Made by a program: the position numbers and the translations under genes. From assembly GCF_016905445.1 (NCBI RefSeq), contig NZ_JAFEXF010000007.1, positions 1-64,000 on the forward strand: a stretch of DNA of 64,000 bases, given 5' to 3'. Below the pieces are notes generated by a model. It ran no database searches and was not told the DNA's origin. It saw only the letters and a program-made list of their open reading frames with translations. This DNA is from Streptomyces sp. G44. Lineage in GTDB: Bacteria > Actinomycetota > Actinomycetes > Streptomycetales > Streptomycetaceae. Positions 15,671 to 23,134 of this stretch are shown one piece after another. Position 1 is the first letter of the stretch, and every line of letters starts with the position of its first letter.

Positions 15671-16972
15671 CTATGGGGCCGAGTGCACGGCCGGTTTGAC
15701 CCCGGAATGCCGATACGGCACCGGTGCGACCTCCACGTGCTTGTCCGCGCGCTCGAGGCAGGTCAGCAAAGGGCCGGTCATCGCCGTGGTCACCAGAGCC
15801 ATCACGATCAGTGCCAGCACCAAGGGAGCGGAAAGCAGCCCCGCGCTGAACCCCGCCTGCAAGACGATCAGTTCCGTCAGCCCGCGCGTGTTCATGAGTA
15901 CGCCGACCTGCCGCGCGACATGAGGAGACTGGCCGCCGAGACGCGCTCCGGCGTAGCCGCCCAGCCCCTTGCCCAGCACACCCAGCACGATGGCCGCCGC
16001 GACGATGCTCCATGGGACAGCGGACAGTGATCCGCTGAACACCTTGATTCCGGTGACCACGAAGAAGGCCGGCACGAGGAGCAAGCCGACGCGGGAGACC
16101 GAGGTGACGGCCTTCCCCCAGGGCGCTGAGAGCTCCGGCGGCACGGCCAGCCCCACCAGGGCGGCGCCGAGGATCGCGGTCATGCCCAGGTGTTCGACGG
16201 TCAGGGCGACGCTGATGGCCACCACGGCAAGAGCCACTGCCATCGTTCGGGGTGTCCGCCCCCACAGCTCGCGCACCACCGCGGTGCGGAGCGTGCAGCG
16301 GATGGCCAAGGCGCTCAGCACGCCGAAGGCCAGCGCGCGGGCGATGTGCAAGAGGCCGTCTGTGCTGCCGGCGGAGAGGCAGATGGCGGTGGTCAGCAGC
16401 AGCCAGCCGATGGCGTCGATGACGATGGCGGAGGACAGGGTCAGACGTCCGGCCGGTGACTTCTCCATTTTGCGGGAGGCAAGGACACGGGCCATGACCG
16501 GAACCGCACTGATGGAGAGGGAAATAGCGCATATCAGGATGAAAGCGGGCAGGGGAGCGCTGCCTCGATCGGCCTGACTGCCGAAAGCCGTGACGAACCC
16601 GGCGAAGAGGATGCCGCAGACCAGCGAGGGAAGCAGCGATCCCAGCGAGACCCAAGTGGTCGCCCGCCGTGATGTCGTGACGGTGTCGGACCGCAGGTGA
16701 TGCGCGAGACCGACCAGAAAGAGGATGAGGCCGGCTTCGCCGATGAGTTTCAGGTGGTCGAACACGGCCGAGGGAAGCATCGCATCGAAGGTGGGCCGAC
16801 CCACCAGGAAGAGGACCGCGGGGCCCACGAGGAGCCCGGCGGCGATTTCACCGATGACGTCGGGCTGGCGGAGACGGACCGCGATGCCCCGGCCGATGCG
16901 GGCGACGGCGATGACGACGAAGAAGGCTGCGGTGAGATGCAGCAGATGCGGTGGCGAGGCCAGTGCGTCCAT
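15671..16972 (-). CDS. Cation/proton antiporter (CPA2, NhaS3/KefB-like)
   Basis: A 433-residue membrane protein with about 12 hydrophobic segments. It has the monovalent cation:proton antiporter-2 features LRQPDVIGEIAAGLLVGP near the N-terminus, LILFLVGLAHHL, and GVLMNTRGLTELIVLQAGFSAGLLS near the C-terminus. The family exchanges Na+ or K+ for H+ across the cytoplasmic membrane. A much longer frame extends upstream, but the hydrophobic protein begins at MDALASPPHLLHL, so 16972 is used. It lies 116 bp downstream of the NatAB-like ABC genes on the same strand; a joint role in ion homeostasis is an inference. Confidence 0.85.
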   Translation of the reverse strand: MDALASPPHLLHLTAAFFVVIAVARIGRGIAVRLRQPDVIGEIAAGLLVGPAVLFLVGRPTFDAMLPSAVFDHLKLIGEAGLILFLVGLAHHLRSDTVTTSRRATTWVSLGSLLPSLVCGILFAGFVTAFGSQADRGSAPLPAFILICAISLSISAVPVMARVLASRKMEKSPAGRLTLSSAIVIDAIGWLLLTTAICLSAGSTDGLLHIARALAFGVLSALAIRCTLRTAVVRELWGRTPRTMAVALAVVAISVALTVEHLGMTAILGAALVGLAVPPELSAPWGKAVTSVSRVGLLLVPAFFVVTGIKVFSGSLSAVPWSIVAAAIVLGVLGKGLGGYAGARLGGQSPHVARQVGVLMNTRGLTELIVLQAGFSAGLLSAPLVLALIVMALVTTAMTGPLLTCLERADKHVEVAPVPYRHSGVKPAVHSAP

Positions 16973-17088
16973 GACATGAGCGCCTTTGTGAGGAGAGACA
17001 AGGGGCCGGGGGGGGGGGGACCGGGCAGCCGCCGGGCTGCCCGGATCACGTGCCGCGGCAGGGGAGGAGAACAGGGTGTGGTCCGGGA

Positions 17089-18267
17089 TCAGGTGGCCAG
17101 GGCGTGACGCCAGCTGACTGACGCGCCGAGTTTGAGGATGGAGTTGCGGTAGATGCGGGCCGCCAGGGCCATGCACCCCGCGATGGCCAGGAGCATGAAG
17201 GCGGCCGCGATCATCTGTTGGGACACCGAGACCCCGCCGACGCATGCCTGGAGGGGCATGAGGAGGCCGGAGACCGGGGGGATGTACTGGACGATGTGCA
17301 CCCAGTCGGCGGACAGGTCTCCTGCCGCTGCCGCGGCGACCCCGACCGGAGCCATCACCAGGACCATGAGCGGTGTCAGTACGGACTGCAGGTCCTCGGG
17401 CCGGGATACGAGGGAGCCGGCCGCTGCGAACAGGCTGGCGAAGAGAGCGAAGGCCAGGAGGAACCAGACAGCGCACGAAATGAGTGCCCCGATCCCCGGC
17501 AGGCTGCCTGCGCTGTCGTCCATGGCGAACTGGGCGCCGGCGACCGCTGCAACGAGAGCGACGATCTGCAAGATGGCGGAGGTGCCGATCCCGGTGACCT
17601 TGCCGATCATCAGCCGCAGCGGCGTGAGTGTGGAGAGCAGCACCTCCACGATCCGCGTCGACTTCTCCTCGACGACCCCCTGGGCGATGAGCGACCCCTG
17701 TCCGATGATCTGCATGAACAGGATGATGACCATGCTGATCGCGGTGCCGACCTGCACCGAGCTTCCGGCGCCGTCGCCCACGGTCACCAGGTGGGGGGCG
17801 GTCTTGGCGATGGCCGCGTCGAGACGCGCGGTGTCGACGTTCTGCTCCCGGTAGGCGGAGTTCGTGGCCCAGTTGTGTGCGACGGCCATGGCCGCGTCCT
17901 GGGACTGCTGCGGGGTGTCGGCCCGCACCAGGACGCTCACGACGCCGTCGTGGACGGCGACCGCGGCGTCGACGTCCTTGGCTTCCACCTCTTCGCGCGC
18001 GGCCCGCGGATCGTCGCAGTGCCGCAGCCGGGTCTCTTGCGGAGCGGTGCCGAAGCTGGTTGCGGAAGCCCCGCACACGGCGATGTCCGCGGTTTTGGGG
18101 GAATTGGCGTAGTTCAGACCGACGATGAGTCCGAACACCACCAGCACCATCACGAGCATGCCGACGAAGTAGCCCTTTGAGGCGAAGCGTGCGTCGAGCT
18201 CGCGACGGTAGACCAGCCAGATGTCACTGCCGGGTCGGTTGCTTCGAACGGAGGATGCGCTCTTCAC
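17089..18267 (-). CDS. ABC-2 transporter permease (NatB-like)
   Basis: A 392-residue membrane protein: one N-terminal segment (GYFVGMLVMVLVVFGLIVGLN), a large extracytoplasmic domain of about 150 residues, then five C-terminal segments starting near ISMVIILFMQIIGQ. The motif QGVVEEKSTRIVEVLLSTLTPL is characteristic of NatB/YhaP-type sodium or drug efflux permeases. Translation begins at a GTG inside the GTGA overlap with the ATPase gene, so the pair is coupled. It probably exports sodium or a toxic metabolite. Confidence 0.85.
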   Translation of the reverse strand: MKSASSVRSNRPGSDIWLVYRRELDARFASKGYFVGMLVMVLVVFGLIVGLNYANSPKTADIAVCGASATSFGTAPQETRLRHCDDPRAAREEVEAKDVDAAVAVHDGVVSVLVRADTPQQSQDAAMAVAHNWATNSAYREQNVDTARLDAAIAKTAPHLVTVGDGAGSSVQVGTAISMVIILFMQIIGQGSLIAQGVVEEKSTRIVEVLLSTLTPLRLMIGKVTGIGTSAILQIVALVAAVAGAQFAMDDSAGSLPGIGALISCAVWFLLAFALFASLFAAAGSLVSRPEDLQSVLTPLMVLVMAPVGVAAAAAGDLSADWVHIVQYIPPVSGLLMPLQACVGGVSVSQQMIAAAFMLLAIAGCMALAARIYRNSILKLGASVSWRHALAT

Positions 18268-19178
18268 GGGGCCAGGCCTTTCGCGGGTTCCACCAGGTCT
18301 CGGAACAGTTGGGTGAGGGTGGGGCGCCGCCACTGCATGTGGCGTACACGGCCGTGCTCCATCGCGGACCGGAGCACGTCGTTCTCGTCATGCCCCTGTG
18401 CCGGTGCCACCAGGAAGCCGGTGTCCTCGGCCTGGAAGGCGGCGATGGCCTGGCACCGTGCCGGCCACTGCGGGTCCCCGGACTCGACCTCCAGGTAGAG
18501 CTTGGCGTCGCCGTCGACCGACCGAAGCTCTTCCAAGGTCCCGTGGGCGACCATCCGGCCGGCTCGCACCACTCCGACGCTCTTGCACAGCCGCTCGACG
18601 AGGTCGAGTTGGTGGCTGGAGAACAGCACCGGCACGCCTTGGTCGGCCTTCTCCTGGAGGACGGCGCTCATGTCGTCGACGGCCAGCGGGTCGAGCCCGG
18701 AGAACGGCTCGTCCAGTACAAGGACATCGGGGTCGTGAACGAGGGCTGCCGCGAGCTGGACGCGCTGCTGGTTGCCCAAACTCAGTGAGTCCACGGTCTT
18801 GTCGCGGTGCTCTGCGATGCGCAGGCGCTCGGTCCAGCGGTTCATCGAGGCGCGGGCCTCGGACGAGCTCATGCCGTGGAGCCGCCCGAGGTAGATGAGC
18901 TGCTTGGCGACCGTCATCTTGGGGTAGAGGCCGCGTTCCTCCGGCATGTAGCCGAATCGGGACGAGTCCTGACGGGTGACAGGAGTCTCGCCCCAGCGCA
19001 CCGCGCCCTCGTCGGGGGAGAGCACCCCCACCGCGATCCGCATGGTCGTGGTCTTTCCCGCCCCGTTGCTCCCCACGAATCCGAAGAGTTCACCCGGCGG
19101 GACGGTGAACGAGAGGGAGTCGAGCGCCAGGCGGTCGCCGTAGCGCTTCGATATGGAGTCGATCTCCAACGGTTTCAT
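18264..19178 (-). CDS. ABC transporter ATP-binding protein (NatA-like)
   Basis: A 304-residue ATPase with Walker A (GSNGAGKTTT), Q-loop region, a signature LSLGNQQRVQLAAAL (LSLGNQ instead of LSGGQ, as in NatA/YhaQ-type proteins), Walker B (VLVLDEPFSGLD) and switch His (LFSSHQLDLVERL). The last 90 residues form the regulatory extension usual for drug-type ABC-2 ATPases. It is first in a coupled pair with the permease. The divergent region upstream carries an inverted repeat that probably binds the small regulator encoded at 19751. Confidence 0.88.
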   Translation of the reverse strand: MKPLEIDSISKRYGDRLALDSLSFTVPPGELFGFVGSNGAGKTTTMRIAVGVLSPDEGAVRWGETPVTRQDSSRFGYMPEERGLYPKMTVAKQLIYLGRLHGMSSSEARASMNRWTERLRIAEHRDKTVDSLSLGNQQRVQLAAALVHDPDVLVLDEPFSGLDPLAVDDMSAVLQEKADQGVPVLFSSHQLDLVERLCKSVGVVRAGRMVAHGTLEELRSVDGDAKLYLEVESGDPQWPARCQAIAAFQAEDTGFLVAPAQGHDENDVLRSAMEHGRVRHMQWRRPTLTQLFRDLVEPAKGLAP

Positions 19179-19280
19179 CAGGAGCTTCCTTGGGGCAGGG
19201 CGGGGGCCGGTGCGAGGGGAACGGGGGCGCGGCTCGGCTTGCTCACGCGCGAAGCGGATAAGTGGTTCCCCCGTCGATAG

Positions 19281-19319
19281 TACTTTCCTGAGGGTGAGTA
19301 CTTGAACAATAGGAAAGTA
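19281..19319. promoter_or_regulatory. 9-bp inverted repeat in the divergent ABC/membrane-protein promoter
   Basis: TACTTTCCT at 19281-19289 is matched exactly by AGGAAAGTA at 19311-19319, with AGTACT elements inside and beside the arms. It lies between the ABC exporter genes and the membrane-protein/regulator pair, where an operator for the winged-helix regulator would be expected. Confidence 0.45.
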
Positions 19320-19328
19320 GATGCCATC

Positions 19329-19754
19329 ATGGCAACCATGGACGCACAAGAAGCCCGAGACGATCTCGAACAGGCACGCCTCGCTTACGCGACGTCGGTC
19401 CACCCGCCTCTCCCCGGTTGGGCCCCGCCGGCGTGCGGTCTGCTCCTCGGCGCCGCGGTCGCCATCGTGGGCCTGGCGCCCGCGAGCATCTGGTGGCGCC
19501 TCGCCGCCATCGCCGCTGCCGTGCTCCTGGCCCTCGGCGCCCGCGGCATGATGCAGGCCATCCGCAGGAAGCAGGGCGTCAGGGGCGTCCAGGGACCGGC
19601 TCGCAAGGCGCAAGCCGCCCTGGCGACATCCGCCTTGGCCATCGTCGTCATCGCGCTCACCGCCCCGGCGGAGATCCGGTGGCTGTACGCGGCGATGGGT
19701 GTGGCTGTCGCCGCCATCGTGTGGACGAACCTGCGCAAGAAGGTCCGCACATGA
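19329..19754 (+). CDS. Small integral membrane protein paired with a regulator
   Basis: A 141-residue protein with four hydrophobic segments arranged in two pairs (for example CGLLLGAAVAIVGLAP and LAAIAAAVLLALG, then AALATSALAIVVIALTAP and AAMGVAVAAIVW). A charged N-terminus of about 35 residues precedes them. I do not recognise the family. Its stop overlaps the ATG of a winged-helix regulator (ATGA). The pairing of a small membrane protein with a cytoplasmic regulator suggests sensing or sequestration, but this is inference. Confidence 0.7.
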   Translation: MATMDAQEARDDLEQARLAYATSVHPPLPGWAPPACGLLLGAAVAIVGLAPASIWWRLAAIAAAVLLALGARGMMQAIRRKQGVRGVQGPARKAQAALATSALAIVVIALTAPAEIRWLYAAMGVAVAAIVWTNLRKKVRT

Positions 19755-20062
19755 CGGACGACGGCTTGGACGAGATCTTCCGAACAGCCACCCGCCTGCG
19801 GATCTCCGCATTCCTGTCCGGTTGTGACGAGGCGGAGTTCCGTGCCGTGCAGGACTACTGCGACCTGTCGCCCTCGGCCCTGTCCAAGAACATCTCGGCA
19901 CTGGAGGAAGCCGGCTACGTGAGCGTCCGCAAGGGCCACGTCGGCAGGACGCCCAAGACCTGGCTGGCGCTCACCGACAGCGGCCGAGCCGCGCTCGCGG
20001 GCCACCTGGCCGCGTTGCAGGCGATCGCCGACACCGCGGCTCAGCACGCCCGCAAGGGCTGA
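19751..20062 (+). CDS. Winged-helix transcriptional regulator (MarR-like, short)
   Basis: A 103-residue protein consisting of a single winged helix: TATRLRISAFLSGCDEAEFRAVQDYCDLSPSALSKNISALEEAGYVSVRKG with a wing GRTPKTWLALTDSGR. This short form is common in actinobacteria, often next to a membrane protein or ABC exporter. It overlaps the membrane-protein gene by ATGA. It probably represses the divergent exporter through the inverted repeat at 19281-19319. Confidence 0.8.
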   Translation: MTDDGLDEIFRTATRLRISAFLSGCDEAEFRAVQDYCDLSPSALSKNISALEEAGYVSVRKGHVGRTPKTWLALTDSGRAALAGHLAALQAIADTAAQHARKG

Positions 20063-20283
20063 GGTGTGCACGGTCACGGAAGAGGGGAAACACGACAGGG
20101 TGCGGCTTCCGGCCCAGGAGCCGGAGAACCACACCATTGTCGCCTGTCAGCACGGGCTGACGACAGAAGCCGTAAGGATGCGTGAGATGGAGCCGCGAGC
20201 ACGTCGGGACGGCTTGAGCGTTCGCCGTACCGCGGACCGCCGCGCGGCCCGCCGCCATCACATCCCTCGGCAGCACAGAATGA

Positions 20284-20448
20284 TCAGCAGCCGTACTTGA
20301 CGCTCGCCGAGACGCTGGCGCCGACCGCGGCACCGGAGACGGCCCAGGAGACCGACTCGATCGACGCGGGGGCCTCGCCGGCAGCGGCGGTGCCGTACTC
20401 GTCGGCGTTGGTGTAGGCGGCGTAACCAGCGATGAGCTTCTCGTTCAT
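20284..20448 (-). CDS. Class V lanthipeptide precursor 1
   Basis: A 54-residue peptide starting at ATG with GGAAAGG upstream. The leader begins MNEKLIAGYAAYTNADEYGT and reaches a GEAPAS element. The C-terminal part has seven Ser, no Thr, one Trp (position 35), one Tyr (position 52) and a single Cys as the last residue. Class V precursors such as that of cacaoidin share the acidic leader, the GEAP-like junction and the C-terminal Cys. Ser49 lies five residues before Cys54, the spacing used for aminovinyl-cysteine rings in cacaoidin and thioviridamide, so AviCys formation is predicted. It is last in a minus-strand group with kinase, HopA1 and flavoenzyme genes. The exact cleavage site is not known. 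Confidence 0.85.
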   Translation of the reverse strand: MNEKLIAGYAAYTNADEYGTAAAGEAPASIESVSWAVSGAAVGASVSASVKYGC

Positions 20449-20494
20449 GACAAAAGCCTTTCCTTGCCCGTTGAGGCAGATATTTAAAGGGTGA

Positions 20495-20656
20495 TCAGCA
20501 CTTGCTCGTGACGGTGGAGGCCGAGAGGCCGATCGACGCGATGGTGATACCGACAGTCACCGTCTCGGCCGAAGCCGGCGCCTCGCCGACAGCGGCGGTG
20601 CCGTACTCGTCGGCGGTGGTGTAAGCGGCGTAACCGGCAATGAGCTTCTCGTTCAT
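20495..20656 (-). CDS. Class V lanthipeptide precursor 2
   Basis: A 53-residue peptide starting at ATG with AGAGGA upstream. The leader matches precursor 1 at nearly every position through GEAPAS. The core differs: it is rich in Thr, Ser, Ile and Val, has no aromatic residue, and ends SKC. Thr48 is five residues before Cys53, so the predicted ring is AviMeCys from Thr rather than AviCys from Ser. The conserved leader with a divergent core points to two products made by one enzyme set, possibly a two-component antibiotic. A gap of 196 bp separates it from the flavoenzyme gene, so the precursors may have their own promoter. Confidence 0.85.
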   Translation of the reverse strand: MNEKLIAGYAAYTTADEYGTAAVGEAPASAETVTVGITIASIGLSASTVTSKC

Positions 20657-20852
20657 TTGAGGATCCTCTCGACTCGCCGGGTAATTCCCCGACTTGTTTT
20701 GCGCCTTGCGGCTGCTGTTGAAATGAACTTCATCATGTGCCAGGCAAGGTGTCGATGAGGATTGGTTTTCCAGTGTGAGTCGGCGGGGCTCTGACCTCGC
20801 TATTCGCGCTGGATGTTTAATTTTCCGGCGATGCTTGAAGCCCGCGGCTGGT

Positions 20853-22136
20853 CTAGACGCCGGCCTTCGCCGCGGCGACCCGCTCGGCTCGCGCCTCCAT
20901 GACTTCCCTGAGGCCGTCCTCGCCCATCGGGTCGAAGCTGACGAGCTCGGGGAGTGACTTGATGCCGGAGATCAGCGTGATGAAACCTACCCGCGAGTTC
21001 TCGATGTACGTCCGCCCGATCGCCTGGGCGCGCTCCATGTACTCCTCCCGCAGGCGGTTGGGGTCCATGAAGTAGCGCACGTAGGCGAGGATGTCGTTGT
21101 AGAGCTGCCGGTAGGTGGCGTCGAACCGCCCCAGCGCCTGCTCCTCGTGCTCGGGGTTGTCCAGCGCCGCGTCGATGGCACGCGAGGCGAGCCACGACGC
21201 CGAGGTGCCCAGCCATACCCCCGAGGAGAACAGCGGGTCGATGAAGGCCGCGGCGTCGCCCACCGCCACCCAGCCAGGCCCGTGGAAGCTGTGGCTGATG
21301 TGCGACCAGTCGCGTGCCGTGCGAAGGTCACCGATCTGCTCGGCATCGACCATCGTCCTGGCGATCCGGCTTGAGGCGAGCCCCTCGGCGAACACGTCCT
21401 GCTGTGTGCGGCCCTGCTGCGTCGCCTCCGTCAGCTGGCTGGCGGGCAGCACGTAGCCGAGGCTGATCTCCGTCTCGGACAGCGGAATGCCCCACATCCA
21501 GCCGCCACCGTCGATCGCCTCCACGAGGATGTCGTCGGGGTTCTCCAACGCCTTGTAGTCGGTGAAGTACCCCCAGACGGCCACGTTGCGGAGGTCCTCC
21601 TGCCAAGTCACCTGGGTCAGCTTGCGGGTGACGGTGCGGTTCTGGCCGGAGGCGTCGACGACGAACTCGGCGTTCACCTGGTGCTTGGTGCCGTTGTGCG
21701 CGTACTCCACGCCGGTCACCCGCCCGCTCGCGTTGTGCAGAGTCTGTGTCACCTGTGCCTGCTCGACAACCTCGACGCCCAGCGTGCGCGCCCGGTTCAG
21801 CAAGAGCTCGTCGAACTCGTCGCGCCGTACGTGCCAGGAGTGGTCGTACAGACCACCGGTGGCGCTGAAGTCGGTGCGCCACGGCTGCGGGTCCTTGCCC
21901 CACACGAGATTGATGCCGGTCTTGCGCTGGAAGCGCGCCTCGAGCTCCTCGACCACCCCGAGCTCCTCCATCACGGGGATCATGCCGGTGACCATGGACT
22001 CGCCGATGTGGTAGCGCGGAAAGCTCTCGCGCTCCAGAACGAGGACCCGCCGTCCGCGCTGGGCGAGCAGGCCGGCGATCGTCGAGCCCGCCGGGCCGCC
22101 TCCGACCACCACGACGTCATACGGTGCATGGGACAT
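20853..22136 (-). CDS. Flavin-dependent halogenase-like enzyme
   Basis: A 427-residue FAD protein. It has the nucleotide motif VVVGGGPAGST (about 9-19), Lys72 in QRKTGINLVWG at the place of the catalytic lysine of phenol/pyrrole halogenases, WMWGIP (213-218) matching the WxWxIP halogenase signature, and FIDPLFSSGVWLG near 299-310. Flavin halogenases use FADH2, O2 and chloride to halogenate aromatic rings. Only precursor 1 has aromatic residues in its core (Trp35, Tyr52), so that peptide is the likely substrate. Some non-halogenating oxidoreductases share parts of these motifs, so the activity is predicted. It lies 31 bp downstream of the HopA1-like gene on the same strand. Confidence 0.78.
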   Translation of the reverse strand: MSHAPYDVVVVGGGPAGSTIAGLLAQRGRRVLVLERESFPRYHIGESMVTGMIPVMEELGVVEELEARFQRKTGINLVWGKDPQPWRTDFSATGGLYDHSWHVRRDEFDELLLNRARTLGVEVVEQAQVTQTLHNASGRVTGVEYAHNGTKHQVNAEFVVDASGQNRTVTRKLTQVTWQEDLRNVAVWGYFTDYKALENPDDILVEAIDGGGWMWGIPLSETEISLGYVLPASQLTEATQQGRTQQDVFAEGLASSRIARTMVDAEQIGDLRTARDWSHISHSFHGPGWVAVGDAAAFIDPLFSSGVWLGTSASWLASRAIDAALDNPEHEEQALGRFDATYRQLYNDILAYVRYFMDPNRLREEYMERAQAIGRTYIENSRVGFITLISGIKSLPELVSFDPMGEDGLREVMEARAERVAAAKAGV

Positions 22137-22167
22137 GAGAAGAAAGTCCTTTCCTGAGGGCCAAGGG

Positions 22168-23133
22168 TCAGAAGGTCTGAAGAACGTCCACGACAGGGGA
22201 CGAAAGATTGCGAGCCGGCTCGCTGGGGTCGATGCCGGCGTCGATGAACGCCGTCACGATGAGCTCCTGCACGGATTCCTGCTCGGCATGGGGCAAGGCC
22301 GCGTGCTTGACGAGCGCCTCGGCGAACACCTGTGTCCGGTGCTGCCCAAAGCTCAGCTCCTGGCGGGACGGGCGCTGGTCGTCCGGCTCGAACGCGCAGC
22401 TCACGGAGTCCGTGATGGGACGGGTGAACGGCGAAGTGCCCGCCGCCAGCAAGCCGGTGTCCTGGAGCGACTGAGCGATCGCGCGGGCCTTGCGCCATCC
22501 GGGGCGCGGGAGGTAGACGACGACAGCGTCATTGCGCGGATACAGCAGCCGCGACGACGAGATCTTCGCCCGCCACGGAATACGGGCGTCCTCCAACAAC
22601 GCCACCAGCGTCCGCCAGACCTCCGGCGCGGCATCCGGGTTGTCCAGGTGTGCGTACAGGCGCAGTGTCGTCGACCCGTGGGTGGTCTGCGGAACGCTCG
22701 AGGTCGCCAGGAAGAAGCCGGGCGAGAGCGCGGGACGCGCACTGGGCACCCGGACCTCCGCCCGGTCCGGCGACTGGAGGGTTGCCGCCGAGCTGGGCAC
22801 CCGCACGCGCAGGCCGTCCAGGTCCACCACGAGGTGGTCCTCGCCCGTGGCCAGGACCCGCCCGCTCACCGGGGAGGTCCGCGGTCCCGTCGCCTCATCG
22901 AGTGCCGCGTCGAACGCGGGCTCGCGCCAGGTGCGCATCGAGGCGTCCAGCGGCTTGTCCCGGCCCGTGTGCAGGGTCTGGTAGAGCGTCGTGGCCAGCT
23001 TGCGGGAGAGCGCCTGGTACGTGTCGGCCTCGTACACTTCGCCCGCCGTCTCCGCCTTCAGACCGCCGGGCGCCACGTGGACCTGGTCGATGAGTGCGGC
23101 GACCCGGCCGTTCAGCTTCAGGTGGTCGTACAC
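22168..23133 (-). CDS. HopA1-family lyase-like protein of class V lanthipeptide synthesis
   Basis: A 321-residue protein of the HopA1 effector family, the partner found in class V lanthipeptide and thioamitide clusters (LxmY/TvaD type). A conserved region near ATDTYQ-like AETAGEVYEADTYQALSRKLATTLYQTL is followed by RVPSSAATLQSPDRAEVRVP and SSRLLYPRNDAVVVYLPRPGWRKA. In these systems a kinase phosphorylates Ser/Thr and the HopA1 protein removes phosphate to give Dha/Dhb; that division of labour is family knowledge. The start is the GTG one base after the kinase stop codon, with GGAGG upstream. The frame is open further upstream, but there it overlaps the kinase gene. Confidence 0.85.
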   Translation of the reverse strand: MYDHLKLNGRVAALIDQVHVAPGGLKAETAGEVYEADTYQALSRKLATTLYQTLHTGRDKPLDASMRTWREPAFDAALDEATGPRTSPVSGRVLATGEDHLVVDLDGLRVRVPSSAATLQSPDRAEVRVPSARPALSPGFFLATSSVPQTTHGSTTLRLYAHLDNPDAAPEVWRTLVALLEDARIPWRAKISSSRLLYPRNDAVVVYLPRPGWRKARAIAQSLQDTGLLAAGTSPFTRPITDSVSCAFEPDDQRPSRQELSFGQHRTQVFAEALVKHAALPHAEQESVQELIVTAFIDAGIDPSEPARNLSSPVVDVLQTF

Positions 23134-23134
23134 G

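Noticed and set aside
15671..18076. An 801-residue minus-strand frame spanning the antiporter and the ABC permease
   Set aside because: Only the 3' part, from MDALASPPHLLHL, has coherent membrane-protein sequence; the upstream part is a shadow of the permease gene in another frame.
20064..20300. A 78-residue plus-strand frame after the winged-helix regulator
   Set aside because: No ribosome-binding site, no domain, and it runs into the 3' end of lanthipeptide precursor 1 on the opposite strand.
20284..20656. Linaridin precursor pair (cypemycin-like)
   Set aside because: The C-terminal Cys fits, but the CypH/CypL-type enzymes are absent while kinase and HopA1 genes of class V are present.
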